Of a stretch of 64,000 bases of DNA, positions 18,064 through 27,601 are shown one piece after another (position 1 is the stretch's first letter; the number at the start of each line of letters is the position of its first letter). Origin of the DNA: Mucilaginibacter phenanthrenivorans (lineage in GTDB: Bacteria; Bacteroidota; Bacteroidia; Sphingobacteriales; Sphingobacteriaceae); NCBI RefSeq assembly GCF_024721155.1, contig NZ_JAHVAP010000001.1:310001-374000 (forward strand), written 5' to 3'. The position numbers and the translations under genes were made by a program. The notes under the pieces are model-generated. The model made no database searches. It was not told where the DNA came from and was given only the letters and a program-made list of their open reading frames with translations.

Positions 18064-18951
18064 ATGAAATTACAAATAAATTCACTCTCAAAAACATACG
18101 CAAACGGTGTGCAGGCGCTGAAGGATGTTTCATTAACATTAGATAATGGAATGTTTGGTTTGCTTGGCCCAAATGGTGCCGGAAAATCTTCGCTGATGCG
18201 CACTATCGCAACTTTACAGGAAGCCGATGCGGGCACCATTTTTTTAGACGACCTGGACGTGCTAAAAAACAAAACCCAGGTAAGGCAATTACTGGGGTAT
18301 TTGCCGCAGGAGTTTGGCGTGTATCCCAAGATCTCGGCTGAAAGAATGCTCGATCACATTGCACAACTTAAAGGAGTAGGAAATGCGGTTGAAAGAAAGG
18401 AACTGGTGGCGGCATTGCTGGATAATGTTAACCTGAGTAAAGACCGGAAGAAGAATCTCGGTACGTTTTCCGGCGGCATGAAGCAACGCTTCGGCATAGC
18501 GCAGGCTTTAATAGGTAATCCAAAGCTAATAATTGTTGACGAGCCAACCGCTGGCCTCGATCCCGCAGAACGCAACCGTTTTTATAACCTGTTGAGCCAG
18601 TTGGGCGAGAATACTATAGTTATTTTATCAACCCATATTGTTGAGGATGTAAGTACGCTTTGCTCAAACTTTGCAATTATTTGCCAGGGTGAGGTGTTGT
18701 ATGCCGGGCAGCCTGATACTGCCGTAAATGAATTAGAGGGAAAGATATTCACCAAGGCAATTGATAAAGCTGAGCTTGGGTTTTACCAGGATGACTTCGA
18801 TGTGATCTCAACTCAGCTGAAAACCGGCAAGCTTCACATTCGCGTTATCCAGGGATCCGATCCTGGTCGCGGCTTCGCACCGGCTGTTCCCAACCTGGAA
18901 GATGTTTACTTCAGCAATATTGCTACCCGGGTAGATGTAAATACAATTTAA
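18064..18951 (+). CDS. ABC transporter ATP-binding protein (second ATPase of the operon)
   Basis: A 295-residue ABC-2-type ATPase. Walker A is GPNGAGKS (residues 35-42), the Q-loop region is LLGYLPQEFGVYPKIS, the signature is FSGGMKQR, Walker B is LIIVDEPTAGLDP, and the H-loop is ILSTHIVED. The C-terminal 80 residues include the LEDVYF motif found in many such ATPases. It begins 19 bases after the GIN-like gene and ends 20 bases before the large permease, which is its likely partner. It is not a near-copy of the first ATPase in this operon, so the operon appears to code for two different transporters under one regulator. Confidence 0.9.
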   Translation: MKLQINSLSKTYANGVQALKDVSLTLDNGMFGLLGPNGAGKSSLMRTIATLQEADAGTIFLDDLDVLKNKTQVRQLLGYLPQEFGVYPKISAERMLDHIAQLKGVGNAVERKELVAALLDNVNLSKDRKKNLGTFSGGMKQRFGIAQALIGNPKLIIVDEPTAGLDPAERNRFYNLLSQLGENTIVILSTHIVEDVSTLCSNFAIICQGEVLYAGQPDTAVNELEGKIFTKAIDKAELGFYQDDFDVISTQLKTGKLHIRVIQGSDPGRGFAPAVPNLEDVYFSNIATRVDVNTI

Positions 18952-18971
18952 CCTCTAAAAATCAACCGATT

Positions 18972-21900
18972 ATGTTCTGGAAAATATTCATTTTCGAGCT
19001 TCAAAACAAGCTCAGACGGCCTGCGGTTTATGTTTACTTTGCGGCTGCATTTATTTTTATCACGCTGTCGTTTACGTTCGGAGCGCTGCCTGTAGGCGAA
19101 AAGGAGCACATTAACAGCCCTATGCTGATAGCGTTTGCAATGGGCTGGATCTCTATTATGATGATGGTGGTAACTTCCGCCATTATGGGGATGCCCCTAT
19201 ACAAGGATATAGAATATAATACAAAGGATTATTATCTAACCTATCCCATAACCAAGTTCGGTTATTTCTGGGGACGATACTTTAGCTCCTTATTATTTGT
19301 ATTGATTATAGGCAGCGCGGTTCTTCTTGGGGTTTTCGCTGGAACCAAGCTTGGCCCTTTAACAGGCCAGAATCCGGCGGCGAGATATGGCCCGAATCTT
19401 TTAAAATATTATTTGCAGCCGTTTTTTGTTATAGGTCTCCCAAACCTTGTTTTCACATCATCAATATTTTATGGCCTGGTAGCAATTACGCGAAATATAA
19501 AGGTGATTTACAGTAGCGGATTAGTGCTGTTTTTAGGCTATTTGATCGCACAGTTTTTTTTGGCCCACACCAATAACCAGGATGTGATAAACCTGGCCGA
19601 TCCTTTTGCCTTTAACGGCATCCGCGGGCAAGACCATGCAGCTAATGATGAGGTAAGAAACACTACCATGATCATGTTTAATGGGTCATTATTGTTGAAC
19701 CGATTCCTGTGGCCTGCAATAAGCATCGCGCTTTTGATTTTTACTTATATAAGATTCAACTTCGAGGACTTTTTTAGCGGTAAGCGCGATAAAAGCAATT
19801 TGAAGGATGAAGTTAAGGTCAATCGCAACGCAACAAGACCAACGGTTGCCACCAGTTTTGCAGGTTCATATAATATTAAAACAATATTTAGCCTTACCAG
19901 GACGGAGTTGCTGAATATTATCCGAGACAATTACTTCTGGATAATTATGTCGTGCGGACTGGTTTTTCTCGGCTTTGTATTTTATATGGGAAGCGATAAC
20001 AACTATGGCATCCCTGATTTCCCACGGACTGTATCGATGTTGTCAATTTTCAACGAGGTCTTTTTATTCTTCATCTTCTTTATCATTATATTTTATACTG
20101 GTGAAACTGTCCATCGCGACCGAATTACCCGTTACGCATTTATAAACGATTCGCTGCCGGCACCTAACTGGGTTTTAAACGGATCAAAGCTGCTAAGTTT
20201 GATGATACTTGCTTTGGGCCTGTCATTTGTACCAATGGTATTGGGTATTGTAATCCAATTGGTGAAAGGCTACACACAGCTTCACCTCACAGTTTATCTT
20301 GGGGCTGTTTTTACATTGATACTGCCGCAGTTTTTAGAGATGGTGGCTTTTGCGTACGTTATCCATGTTGTTGTGAATAATAAATTTGCTGCGCATGGCA
20401 TAGGTATTGCAATTTGGGTGGTTGTATACTTTTTGCATATAACTTCGATATTTAATTACAACCCATTACTGTATTCGTATACTCCGGGATACCAGATCTC
20501 GGATATGGACGGTATTGGCCATATGGCCGGTCCGGTGGCCTGGTTTAATTTATACTGGCAACTGGCTGCAGGTCTGTTAATCATATTGGCCGCCCTGTTT
20601 TATTACCGGGGGGTATCATCAACCTTTAAAGAACGGCTACAACTGGTAAAGGAACGTTTTGACACCAAAACCCGAATTATAGCTGTTGTTGTGTTGGTAT
20701 GCTTTTTGGCGGTCGGTTCATTTATTTACTATAACGTAAGTTATCTCAATAATTACCTTACTAACTCAGAAAACGACCAAAGGGCAGTATTGTACGAAAG
20801 GAAGTTAAAACATTTCGACAGCTTGCCGCTACCCAAGGTAAGCGCCATGAAACTGGTTGTTGATCTTTTTCCGGATCAGCAACGCGCTCAAACGCACGGC
20901 TTTGTTACTTTGTTAAACAAAACAAATAAACCGATTAGTAGAATGCTGCTTGACGCAGACGGATTAACAGAATACGGTCTAAAGGCTGGTGGCACGGCAA
21001 TTCCCTACACTGTGCCGTTAATCTACCCGCGCGGAAAACTGGATTTTTTCAAGCCAAAGCAAGACTCATCCGATTTCAGGCTTTATCAATTTAATAGGGC
21101 CATTATGCCAGGTGACTCCATCGTAGTTGAAATAAACTCCGCGGTGTTCTACAATGGGTTCGGCAACGACCTTTACAGTGCCAATATATTAAGAAATGGC
21201 ACATTCTATTCAAGCGGATTACCTGGTTTAGGCTATGATGATGATGACGAACTGTATAGCCCGTATGAGCGAAAAAAAAATAACCTGCCGCCGAAAATAG
21301 AAGAAGAGGTAGCACTGAATGATCCCGAAGGAATAAACAGGCTTAAGGCAGGTAAGCCCGCCATGCTTTTTAAGCTCGATCTTACCGTGAGCACATCGGG
21401 CGATCAAACAGCGATAGCGCCCGGTGAACTGCAGAAACAATGGAAGGCTAATGGCCGTAATTATTTCCACTATGTACAGGATAAACCGGGGCTATATCCG
21501 CCTTTCGGAATTTCAAGTGCCAGGTACGCCGTGTTGCACGATGTTGCAAAGATTGACAGCGGTAAGAGTGTTGATGTTAATATTTACTATCACCAGAAAC
21601 ACGACGCAAATATCGGCCGCTTTATGAATGCATTTAAGGATGGATTGAAGTATTATTCCGGTGTTTATGGTAATTATCCATTTAAAACCATGAGCCTGGC
21701 CGAAACCGGTGTGTATAGCTCACGATCTATGTCCATGACATCGCTTGATACTTACGGAGAGCGGCTGGGGTGGAACGCAGACTTTGAAGACACTGATCAG
21801 TTTGACTATTGTTACTACATGGCAACCCAGCAATTAGCGCAGCAGTGGTGGCGGTTCCAGGTTGCGCCTAATAATACCGTCGGCTCACTGGTGATACCTG

Positions 21901-22613
21901 AAGGACTTGCGAAATATGATGCGTATGTAATGGCCGAAAAACGTTATGGCAAAAATAATATGCGCAACCTGCTGGTTGACCAAATGTGGGGGTATCTTTT
22001 CATGCACAGTAGGACAGAAGAAGCTGAACACCCGCTTATGAGAGCTAACGAATGGTTTGAGTGGGAAAACAAGGCAGGCAACGCTTTATATGGTTTGCGC
22101 GATTTGATAGGTGACGATAATATGAATGCCGCCCTGAAGGAATTTAAGAATGAATACGCATTTAAAAAGGAACCGCCTTATGCAGGAAGTACCGATCTGT
22201 ATAGATACCTTAAAAAGCATACGCCTGATTCTGTACAATATTATTTAACCGATACCTGGGAAAAGATCACCTTTTATAATAATCGCGTAATAACTGTAAA
22301 TGCCGCGCCGCTGGGTAACAATAAATATAAGGTAACCTTAGACGTTAGCACAGCAAAATCGCACATCAAGGGTAAAGGCAATTATGTGGATGCGCCGATG
22401 AATGATTATATAGATATAGGCGTGTTTGCCGCTGAAACAAAAAATAAAACTGGTCAAACACAGGTAAATCCGCTGTATCTTAAAAAATATAAACTCACGG
22501 CTGGTGAGCACAAAATTATGATTGTTGTAGCAGGTAAACCGGTAAGGGCTGGGATTGATCCTTATAATAAACTAATCGATCGGATGCCGAATGATAACGT
22601 GAAGGATTTTTAG
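18972..22613 (+). CDS. ABC-2 permease fused to a degenerate M1-aminopeptidase-like domain
   Basis: A 1213-residue fusion. The first half has two sets of about six transmembrane helices (roughly residues 15-275 and 310-600) in the ABC-2 permease style; the second half (about 620-1210) is an extracytoplasmic region like the M1/gluzincin aminopeptidase fold, a combination known in Bacteroidetes. In active relatives the zinc site is HExxH followed 19 residues later by E. Here the site reads QQLAQQWW (residues 953-960): both histidines and the catalytic glutamate are glutamine, while the last ligand (E977, in IPEGLAKYDAY) and surrounding residues are kept. The domain should therefore not bind zinc or cut peptides; a binding or sensing role is inferred. 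The ATPase gene just upstream is its likely partner. Confidence 0.88.
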   Translation: MFWKIFIFELQNKLRRPAVYVYFAAAFIFITLSFTFGALPVGEKEHINSPMLIAFAMGWISIMMMVVTSAIMGMPLYKDIEYNTKDYYLTYPITKFGYFWGRYFSSLLFVLIIGSAVLLGVFAGTKLGPLTGQNPAARYGPNLLKYYLQPFFVIGLPNLVFTSSIFYGLVAITRNIKVIYSSGLVLFLGYLIAQFFLAHTNNQDVINLADPFAFNGIRGQDHAANDEVRNTTMIMFNGSLLLNRFLWPAISIALLIFTYIRFNFEDFFSGKRDKSNLKDEVKVNRNATRPTVATSFAGSYNIKTIFSLTRTELLNIIRDNYFWIIMSCGLVFLGFVFYMGSDNNYGIPDFPRTVSMLSIFNEVFLFFIFFIIIFYTGETVHRDRITRYAFINDSLPAPNWVLNGSKLLSLMILALGLSFVPMVLGIVIQLVKGYTQLHLTVYLGAVFTLILPQFLEMVAFAYVIHVVVNNKFAAHGIGIAIWVVVYFLHITSIFNYNPLLYSYTPGYQISDMDGIGHMAGPVAWFNLYWQLAAGLLIILAALFYYRGVSSTFKERLQLVKERFDTKTRIIAVVVLVCFLAVGSFIYYNVSYLNNYLTNSENDQRAVLYERKLKHFDSLPLPKVSAMKLVVDLFPDQQRAQTHGFVTLLNKTNKPISRMLLDADGLTEYGLKAGGTAIPYTVPLIYPRGKLDFFKPKQDSSDFRLYQFNRAIMPGDSIVVEINSAVFYNGFGNDLYSANILRNGTFYSSGLPGLGYDDDDELYSPYERKKNNLPPKIEEEVALNDPEGINRLKAGKPAMLFKLDLTVSTSGDQTAIAPGELQKQWKANGRNYFHYVQDKPGLYPPFGISSARYAVLHDVAKIDSGKSVDVNIYYHQKHDANIGRFMNAFKDGLKYYSGVYGNYPFKTMSLAETGVYSSRSMSMTSLDTYGERLGWNADFEDTDQFDYCYYMATQQLAQQWWRFQVAPNNTVGSLVIPEGLAKYDAYVMAEKRYGKNNMRNLLVDQMWGYLFMHSRTEEAEHPLMRANEWFEWENKAGNALYGLRDLIGDDNMNAALKEFKNEYAFKKEPPYAGSTDLYRYLKKHTPDSVQYYLTDTWEKITFYNNRVITVNAAPLGNNKYKVTLDVSTAKSHIKGKGNYVDAPMNDYIDIGVFAAETKNKTGQTQVNPLYLKKYKLTAGEHKIMIVVAGKPVRAGIDPYNKLIDRMPNDNVKDF

Positions 22614-22663
22614 ACGGGGTGAGATTAGCCTTTAATAAATAGGTTTGGCAAGGAATAAATGGT

Positions 22664-22706
22664 GCCGTGGAAATATGTTTTAGAACAAATTTCCACGGCT
22701 TTTTTA
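22664..22706 (+). terminator. Rho-independent terminator after the ABC/GntR operon
   Basis: A perfect 11-base-pair stem (GCCGTGGAAAT with ATTTCCACGGC), 14-base loop, followed by TTTTTT. It lies 51 bases past the large permease stop and separates the ABC operon from the second SusC/SusD pair. Confidence 0.9.
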
Positions 22707-22941
22707 TGATAATATTTTCTGCGGGTTAATAATCAATGAGTTCTCGTAAATGCCACCTAAATAAAAATATGCCTGTTGGCAACCTAAACACTATTTAATA
22801 GGTATCTATATATATAGATTTAATAGTCATTGTGCAAAATTCTTAACGTTTAAGAAAAAAAATTAAAAATTTTATTGTTAAACGACCATTTTATTGGTAA
22901 ATTACAATTCCGTTACCTTTTAAAACAATAATTAACTATAT
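22707..22941. other. AT-rich spacer before the second susC
   Basis: The 328-base gap before this susC holds the terminator just described and then about 235 AT-rich bases. A TATATATATAG-type stretch (around 22807) and a run of A (around 22854) are visible. I found no clear TTTG-N19-21-TAnnTTTG promoter and no sizeable open frame; the susC promoter is presumably here but weakly conserved. Confidence 0.5.
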
Positions 22942-25900
22942 ATGAAGAAAAACCTACTCTCTTTTTTTCTTTTATTTTTCTGTTTTTCACTTGCTTACGG
23001 ACAAAGCCGTGCGATAAAGGGTAAAGTAACTGACCAAAAAGACGGATCACCATTACCTGGGGTAACGGTGACCACCAAAGGAGCCGCACCAGCCGGCACA
23101 CAAACAGACTTAAATGGTTTATATTCTTTAACTGTACCGGCAGGTACAAAAACGCTGGTGTTTAAATATATCGGGTACAAAGAATCCGACCTGCCGATAA
23201 CCGGCAACACGCTGGATGCACAATTAGAAACGGACCCTAAACAGCTTACCGAGGTGGTGGTTGTAGGTTATGGTACCCAAAAGCGCGGTTCGTTGACCGG
23301 TTCAATAGCATCGGTATCCGGAAAGGACGTGGCGGAAACACCGGTTACCACGTTTGAACAGGCATTGCAGGGAAAGGCGGCTGGTGTAAACATACAGGCG
23401 CAAGGCGGAAAGCTTGGGCAGGGTATAACTATTAGTATTAGGGGACAATCTTCAATATCTGCGGGTACGCAGCCCCTGGTAGTTATTGATGGAATAATTG
23501 TTAACCAGACCGACTTGTCGAGCAATGGAGCCACATCAAATCCACTCGCCGACATCAACTTCAATGATATCGAATCATATCAGATCTTAAAAGATGCGGC
23601 CGCTACAGCAATATATGGTGCGCGTGCATCAAACGGTGTTGTATTAATCACCACCAAAAAAGGAAAAACGGGCAATGCTAAGATTAACTTTAACGCACAA
23701 TTCGGATCAAGCGCGCCATCACGTCATCGCCAGTTTTTAAATAGCGATCAATGGCTTAAAATTGAACAGCGCGCGGTAGTAGGGGCAGCGACCCAGGATG
23801 TATTAAACGGATATTTTGATACGATGGCCGATGCGCTTGCTTATGAAAACGATGACAGCTATTTCACATTTTTAGCGGCAGGTAATTCGAAATGGAACCA
23901 AACCAATACTGACTGGGAGAAGCAGGCTTTTCAAAGTGCCCCTCAGCAGCAGTATGACCTAAACGTATCTGGCGGAAGTGATAAAACAACCTATTTTATA
24001 GGGATGCAGGCGCTTAATCAAACCGGTATTCTAAAGGGAAATAAGTTTCAACGATATAGCGGCAGGGTTAATATCGACACCAAAGTGTTTTCAAATCTTG
24101 ACGTAGGCATGAACCTGAATTTTACCCACAGCTATAACCAGCGTTTGAGTAATGATGACCAGTTCTCAACGCCATTACAAATCGTTGCTCTTTCGCCGAT
24201 AACCCCGGTAATCGACCCGCGTACAGGATTGATAAGCGGTACGCCTCCGGGAGATCATGATGGATCTTATCCATTGTATTATAATGCGCTGATCAACGTG
24301 AAAAATGCTTACTACCATACCAATGTATACCGCACGCTGGGTAACGTTTTTGCAAATTGGGACATAGTAAAACATTTAACGTTCCGTTCGGAATTTGGTA
24401 TTGACCAAACCAATCAAAATGAAGATAGCTATTTCAACAGCCTGACTGCAGCTGATACTGGAACGCCTAATGGATTTGGTGAGAATACAAATACCTCGAT
24501 AGTGCACTATACGGTAAACAACTTTATCACCTATAAAAATATCTTTAGCCAGGACCATTCATTGGATATCACCGGTGGTACAAGTTATGAATACAGCAAC
24601 CTTTTGGGGAATGATGTACAGGGCAAGCAATTTCCATCGGATTCTTATAAAAAGGTGGCGTCAGCAGCGTTAATATCAGGCGGTTCATCTACTCAGTCTG
24701 AATATAGTTTCGTATCATATTTTGCCAGGGCCAATTACGCATTTAAAAGCAAATATTTGTTATCTGCCAGTGTTCGCGATGATGCATCATCAAGGTTTGG
24801 TGCCAATAACCGCTACGGGGTATTTCCTGCAGCTTCCGTTGGCTGGATGATGAGCCAGGAAAGTTTTCTAAAAAACTGGCAATCGCTAAGTGAACTAAAA
24901 TTGAGAGCGAGCTATGGGTTAACTGGTAATGCTGAAATTGGCGATTATTCATCCCTGGGTCTATTTACCAGTGCTGGTTATAATGGACTTGCAGGGCAGC
25001 GATTTACACAATTGGCAAATCCTAATCTTAAATGGGAGAAAACTGCACAGCTTGACTTAGGCGTTGATTTTGGGTTTTTCAATAACCGTTTTTCAGGTAC
25101 TTTTGATTATTACAAAAAGAATACCCGTGATCTGTTGTTAAATGTTAATATCCCTGAGACAATGGGGATCGCTTTTCAAACTCAAAATCTCGGCAAATTA
25201 TATAACAGGGGCTTCGAGTTAACACTGGCGTCAGACAATTTTGTGGGGAAATTTAAATGGAATACCAGTTTTAACGTTTCGTACAACCTAAACAAGGTGA
25301 CTTACACCAATGGCCAGATTATAGATGATGGCGCGGACTTAAACCGTGTAATTGAGGGCCAGGAAATAGGCGTGTTTTACGGGCACGAATTTGCTGGTGC
25401 CGATCCTAAGAATGGCGACGCTTTATATTACCTGAATAACATACAAGCAGATGGAACACGAAACAGGGCTACAACCAACGATCCTAACAAGGCAACTGAA
25501 GTTCCGTTAGGTAACCCTACACCAAGGTATACGGGTGGCATTACCAATACGTTTAACTATATGGGTTTTGATCTGTCGTTTACTTTTTATGGTGCGTTCG
25601 GTAACAAAATTTACAATGCCGCAGGCCAGTATATGAGCTCATCTGCAAGCAACGGGCTGGATAATCAAACCCTAGATCAGTTAAATTATTGGAATAAACC
25701 AGGTGATATAACCCAGGTGCCCGAACCACGTCAATTTTATGCAAATGGTACCGATCCATCAAGCAGGTATTTATCGAGCGGGTCCTATGTTCGTTTAAAA
25801 ACTGTGACACTTGGCTACACATTTTCGCCGGATTTGTTAAAAAAGGTGAAGATAGATAAGGTGCGGATATTCATGAACGCTTATAACCTGTTTTTAATAA

Positions 25901-26028
25901 CCAAATACAAAGGATGGGATCCTGAGGTTAATGCCGATTTTCAGGCAACCAATATTAACCTGTCGAACGACTTCTATTCGGCGCCGCAACCCCGTACCAT
26001 TACATTTGGTTTAAATGTTGGATTATAA
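22942..26028 (+). CDS. SusC/RagA-type TonB-dependent outer-membrane transporter (second system)
   Basis: A 1028-residue TonB-dependent barrel of the SusC class. The signal peptide ends near AYG-QS (about residue 21); a regulatory-like beta sandwich begins AIKGKVTDQKDGSPLPGVTV; the SusC signature is VVVGYGTQKRGSLTGS; the plug includes QILKDAAATAIYGARASNGV; the barrel holds SVRDDASSRFG and ends RTITFGLNVGL. It heads a two-gene unit with susD. No glycosidase lies nearby; the next gene after the terminator is an S9 peptidase, so a peptide or other non-glycan ligand is possible. It is too different from the first SusC to be a recent copy. Confidence 0.95.
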   Translation: MKKNLLSFFLLFFCFSLAYGQSRAIKGKVTDQKDGSPLPGVTVTTKGAAPAGTQTDLNGLYSLTVPAGTKTLVFKYIGYKESDLPITGNTLDAQLETDPKQLTEVVVVGYGTQKRGSLTGSIASVSGKDVAETPVTTFEQALQGKAAGVNIQAQGGKLGQGITISIRGQSSISAGTQPLVVIDGIIVNQTDLSSNGATSNPLADINFNDIESYQILKDAAATAIYGARASNGVVLITTKKGKTGNAKINFNAQFGSSAPSRHRQFLNSDQWLKIEQRAVVGAATQDVLNGYFDTMADALAYENDDSYFTFLAAGNSKWNQTNTDWEKQAFQSAPQQQYDLNVSGGSDKTTYFIGMQALNQTGILKGNKFQRYSGRVNIDTKVFSNLDVGMNLNFTHSYNQRLSNDDQFSTPLQIVALSPITPVIDPRTGLISGTPPGDHDGSYPLYYNALINVKNAYYHTNVYRTLGNVFANWDIVKHLTFRSEFGIDQTNQNEDSYFNSLTAADTGTPNGFGENTNTSIVHYTVNNFITYKNIFSQDHSLDITGGTSYEYSNLLGNDVQGKQFPSDSYKKVASAALISGGSSTQSEYSFVSYFARANYAFKSKYLLSASVRDDASSRFGANNRYGVFPAASVGWMMSQESFLKNWQSLSELKLRASYGLTGNAEIGDYSSLGLFTSAGYNGLAGQRFTQLANPNLKWEKTAQLDLGVDFGFFNNRFSGTFDYYKKNTRDLLLNVNIPETMGIAFQTQNLGKLYNRGFELTLASDNFVGKFKWNTSFNVSYNLNKVTYTNGQIIDDGADLNRVIEGQEIGVFYGHEFAGADPKNGDALYYLNNIQADGTRNRATTNDPNKATEVPLGNPTPRYTGGITNTFNYMGFDLSFTFYGAFGNKIYNAAGQYMSSSASNGLDNQTLDQLNYWNKPGDITQVPEPRQFYANGTDPSSRYLSSGSYVRLKTVTLGYTFSPDLLKKVKIDKVRIFMNAYNLFLITKYKGWDPEVNADFQATNINLSNDFYSAPQPRTITFGLNVGL

Positions 26029-26044
26029 TTTAAAGAGTAAGACA

Positions 26045-27466
26045 ATGAAAAAATTTAACAATATATATATAGGAGCGCTGGGTGCATTATTGATGTTTAG
26101 TGCATGCAATAAGCAGCTTGATCTGAATCCCCACCAGTCAATCGACCAAAACAAGGCCATATTAACAGCGCAGGACGTGCAAAGCACGCTTGTAGGCGCA
26201 TATAACAGGATGGGTTTATCCGATCTATACGGAGGAGGTGTATTTGTTTACCCCGATTTAATGGCTACGCAAACAGATGTAAGTTTTAACGGAACATTCC
26301 AGGGCTTAACACAAATGGCGGACCAGGCAATATTAATTGACAATACTTTTGTTTCGGGCACATGGCAGGATGCTTACCAGGTGATCAACCAAACCAATAA
26401 TGTATTGGCCAATTTATCGAAGGTTGCTTCGGGAGATAAAGATCGTACGGAAGGGGAGGCTAAATTTTTGCGCGGCTTGGTTTATTTTGACCTTGCCAGG
26501 CTTTTCGGAAAGGATTGGAATGACGGCGATCCGAATACTAACCCGGGTGTCCCAATTGTATTAACGCCTACGGTTGCGCTTGGTCCTGACTCTTATGTAG
26601 CGAGAGCAACGGTTGCTGCAACATATGCGCAAGCTATAGCAGATCTTACTGATGCAGAAGCAAAAATGCCTGAAACCAATAGTTTTTACGCCACTAAATA
26701 TTCAGCGGCGGCAATATTAGCACGGTTATATCTGCAACAAGGAAACTACGCTAAAGCTGCGACAGAAGCAAATACGGTAATTGCTTCCGGGGCTTTCGAA
26801 TTGAATACAAATTATGCTGCTGAATTTCCTAACCCCGGAGGTGTAAACCCGGTACATATTGACAATACACCCGAAGATGTATTTGCTATACAGGTAACTT
26901 CACAACAAGGCACTAATTCACTTAATACCTATTACGCGTCAAAAACTTATGCTGGTCGTGGAGATATTCACGTAAATGACAATTTTACAGATATCTATGG
27001 CGCGACAGACACCCGAGCTGCACTTTATCAGTACGATGATCCGACCGATAATACGACCACATTCAGGTGTCGTAAATTTGACAATTCTATTGGCAATGTG
27101 CACGTAATTAGATTGGCAGAACTTTATTTAATAAGGGCCGAATCAAATTTCCGTAATGGTTCCTCTATCGGTGCCACACCTCTTGCAGACGTAAACACTA
27201 TCCGCGCACGAGCCAAGGCGACACCGTTGACCGCTGTTAATGTTGATGCCCCCACTCAGTTGGCGGATTCCAAATCCATACTGGATGAAAGGATCCGAGA
27301 GTTGGCTTTTGAAGGCGGTTTCTTTTTACATGATGGGAAAAGGATTCAGCAATCGCCAATTGGAGCCGTTCCTTATAACTCCAATAAGCTGGTTTTTCCG
27401 ATTCCGAAACAGGATATTAATGCAAATCCAAAACTCAAACAAAACCCGGGTTATGGGGCAGAGTAA
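26045..27466 (+). CDS. SusD/RagB-type surface lipoprotein (second system)
   Basis: The partner lipoprotein of the preceding SusC, 474 residues. I chose the ATG at 26045, not one inside the end of susC, because it is followed directly by a lipoprotein signal with lipobox MFSAC (cysteine 21). Family segments are EAKFLRGLVYFDLARLFGKDW, the VIRLAELYLIRAESNFRNG helix, ILDERIRELAFEGGFFLHDGKR, and the end VFPIPKQDINANPKLKQNPGY. A strong terminator follows the stop by about 14 bases, so the pair is a closed transcription unit. Confidence 0.95.
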   Translation: MKKFNNIYIGALGALLMFSACNKQLDLNPHQSIDQNKAILTAQDVQSTLVGAYNRMGLSDLYGGGVFVYPDLMATQTDVSFNGTFQGLTQMADQAILIDNTFVSGTWQDAYQVINQTNNVLANLSKVASGDKDRTEGEAKFLRGLVYFDLARLFGKDWNDGDPNTNPGVPIVLTPTVALGPDSYVARATVAATYAQAIADLTDAEAKMPETNSFYATKYSAAAILARLYLQQGNYAKAATEANTVIASGAFELNTNYAAEFPNPGGVNPVHIDNTPEDVFAIQVTSQQGTNSLNTYYASKTYAGRGDIHVNDNFTDIYGATDTRAALYQYDDPTDNTTTFRCRKFDNSIGNVHVIRLAELYLIRAESNFRNGSSIGATPLADVNTIRARAKATPLTAVNVDAPTQLADSKSILDERIRELAFEGGFFLHDGKRIQQSPIGAVPYNSNKLVFPIPKQDINANPKLKQNPGYGAE

Positions 27467-27479
27467 TATTAACTAGCAT

Positions 27480-27512
27480 AAAAAAACCGGGACATTACTT
27501 CCCGGTTTTTTT
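27480..27512 (+). terminator. Rho-independent terminator after the second susCD pair
   Basis: AAAAAACCGGGA and TCCCGGTTTTTT form a perfect stem around a short loop (CATTACT), with the T tract as part of the 3' arm. The A and T flanks would let it work on both strands. Confidence 0.9.
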
Positions 27513-27601
27513 ATGGCTTGTATTCTTGTTATAGACAACAGGCTATAAACTTAAAATTATAAATAAACATTTGTAAATTACCTGCTGCTATTAATCTCAC
27601 A

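Noticed and set aside
2791..26028. The two SusC/SusD pairs as a recent tandem duplication
   Set aside because: Their sequences differ throughout, including the plug and barrel; the downstream genes are also different. They are separate systems.
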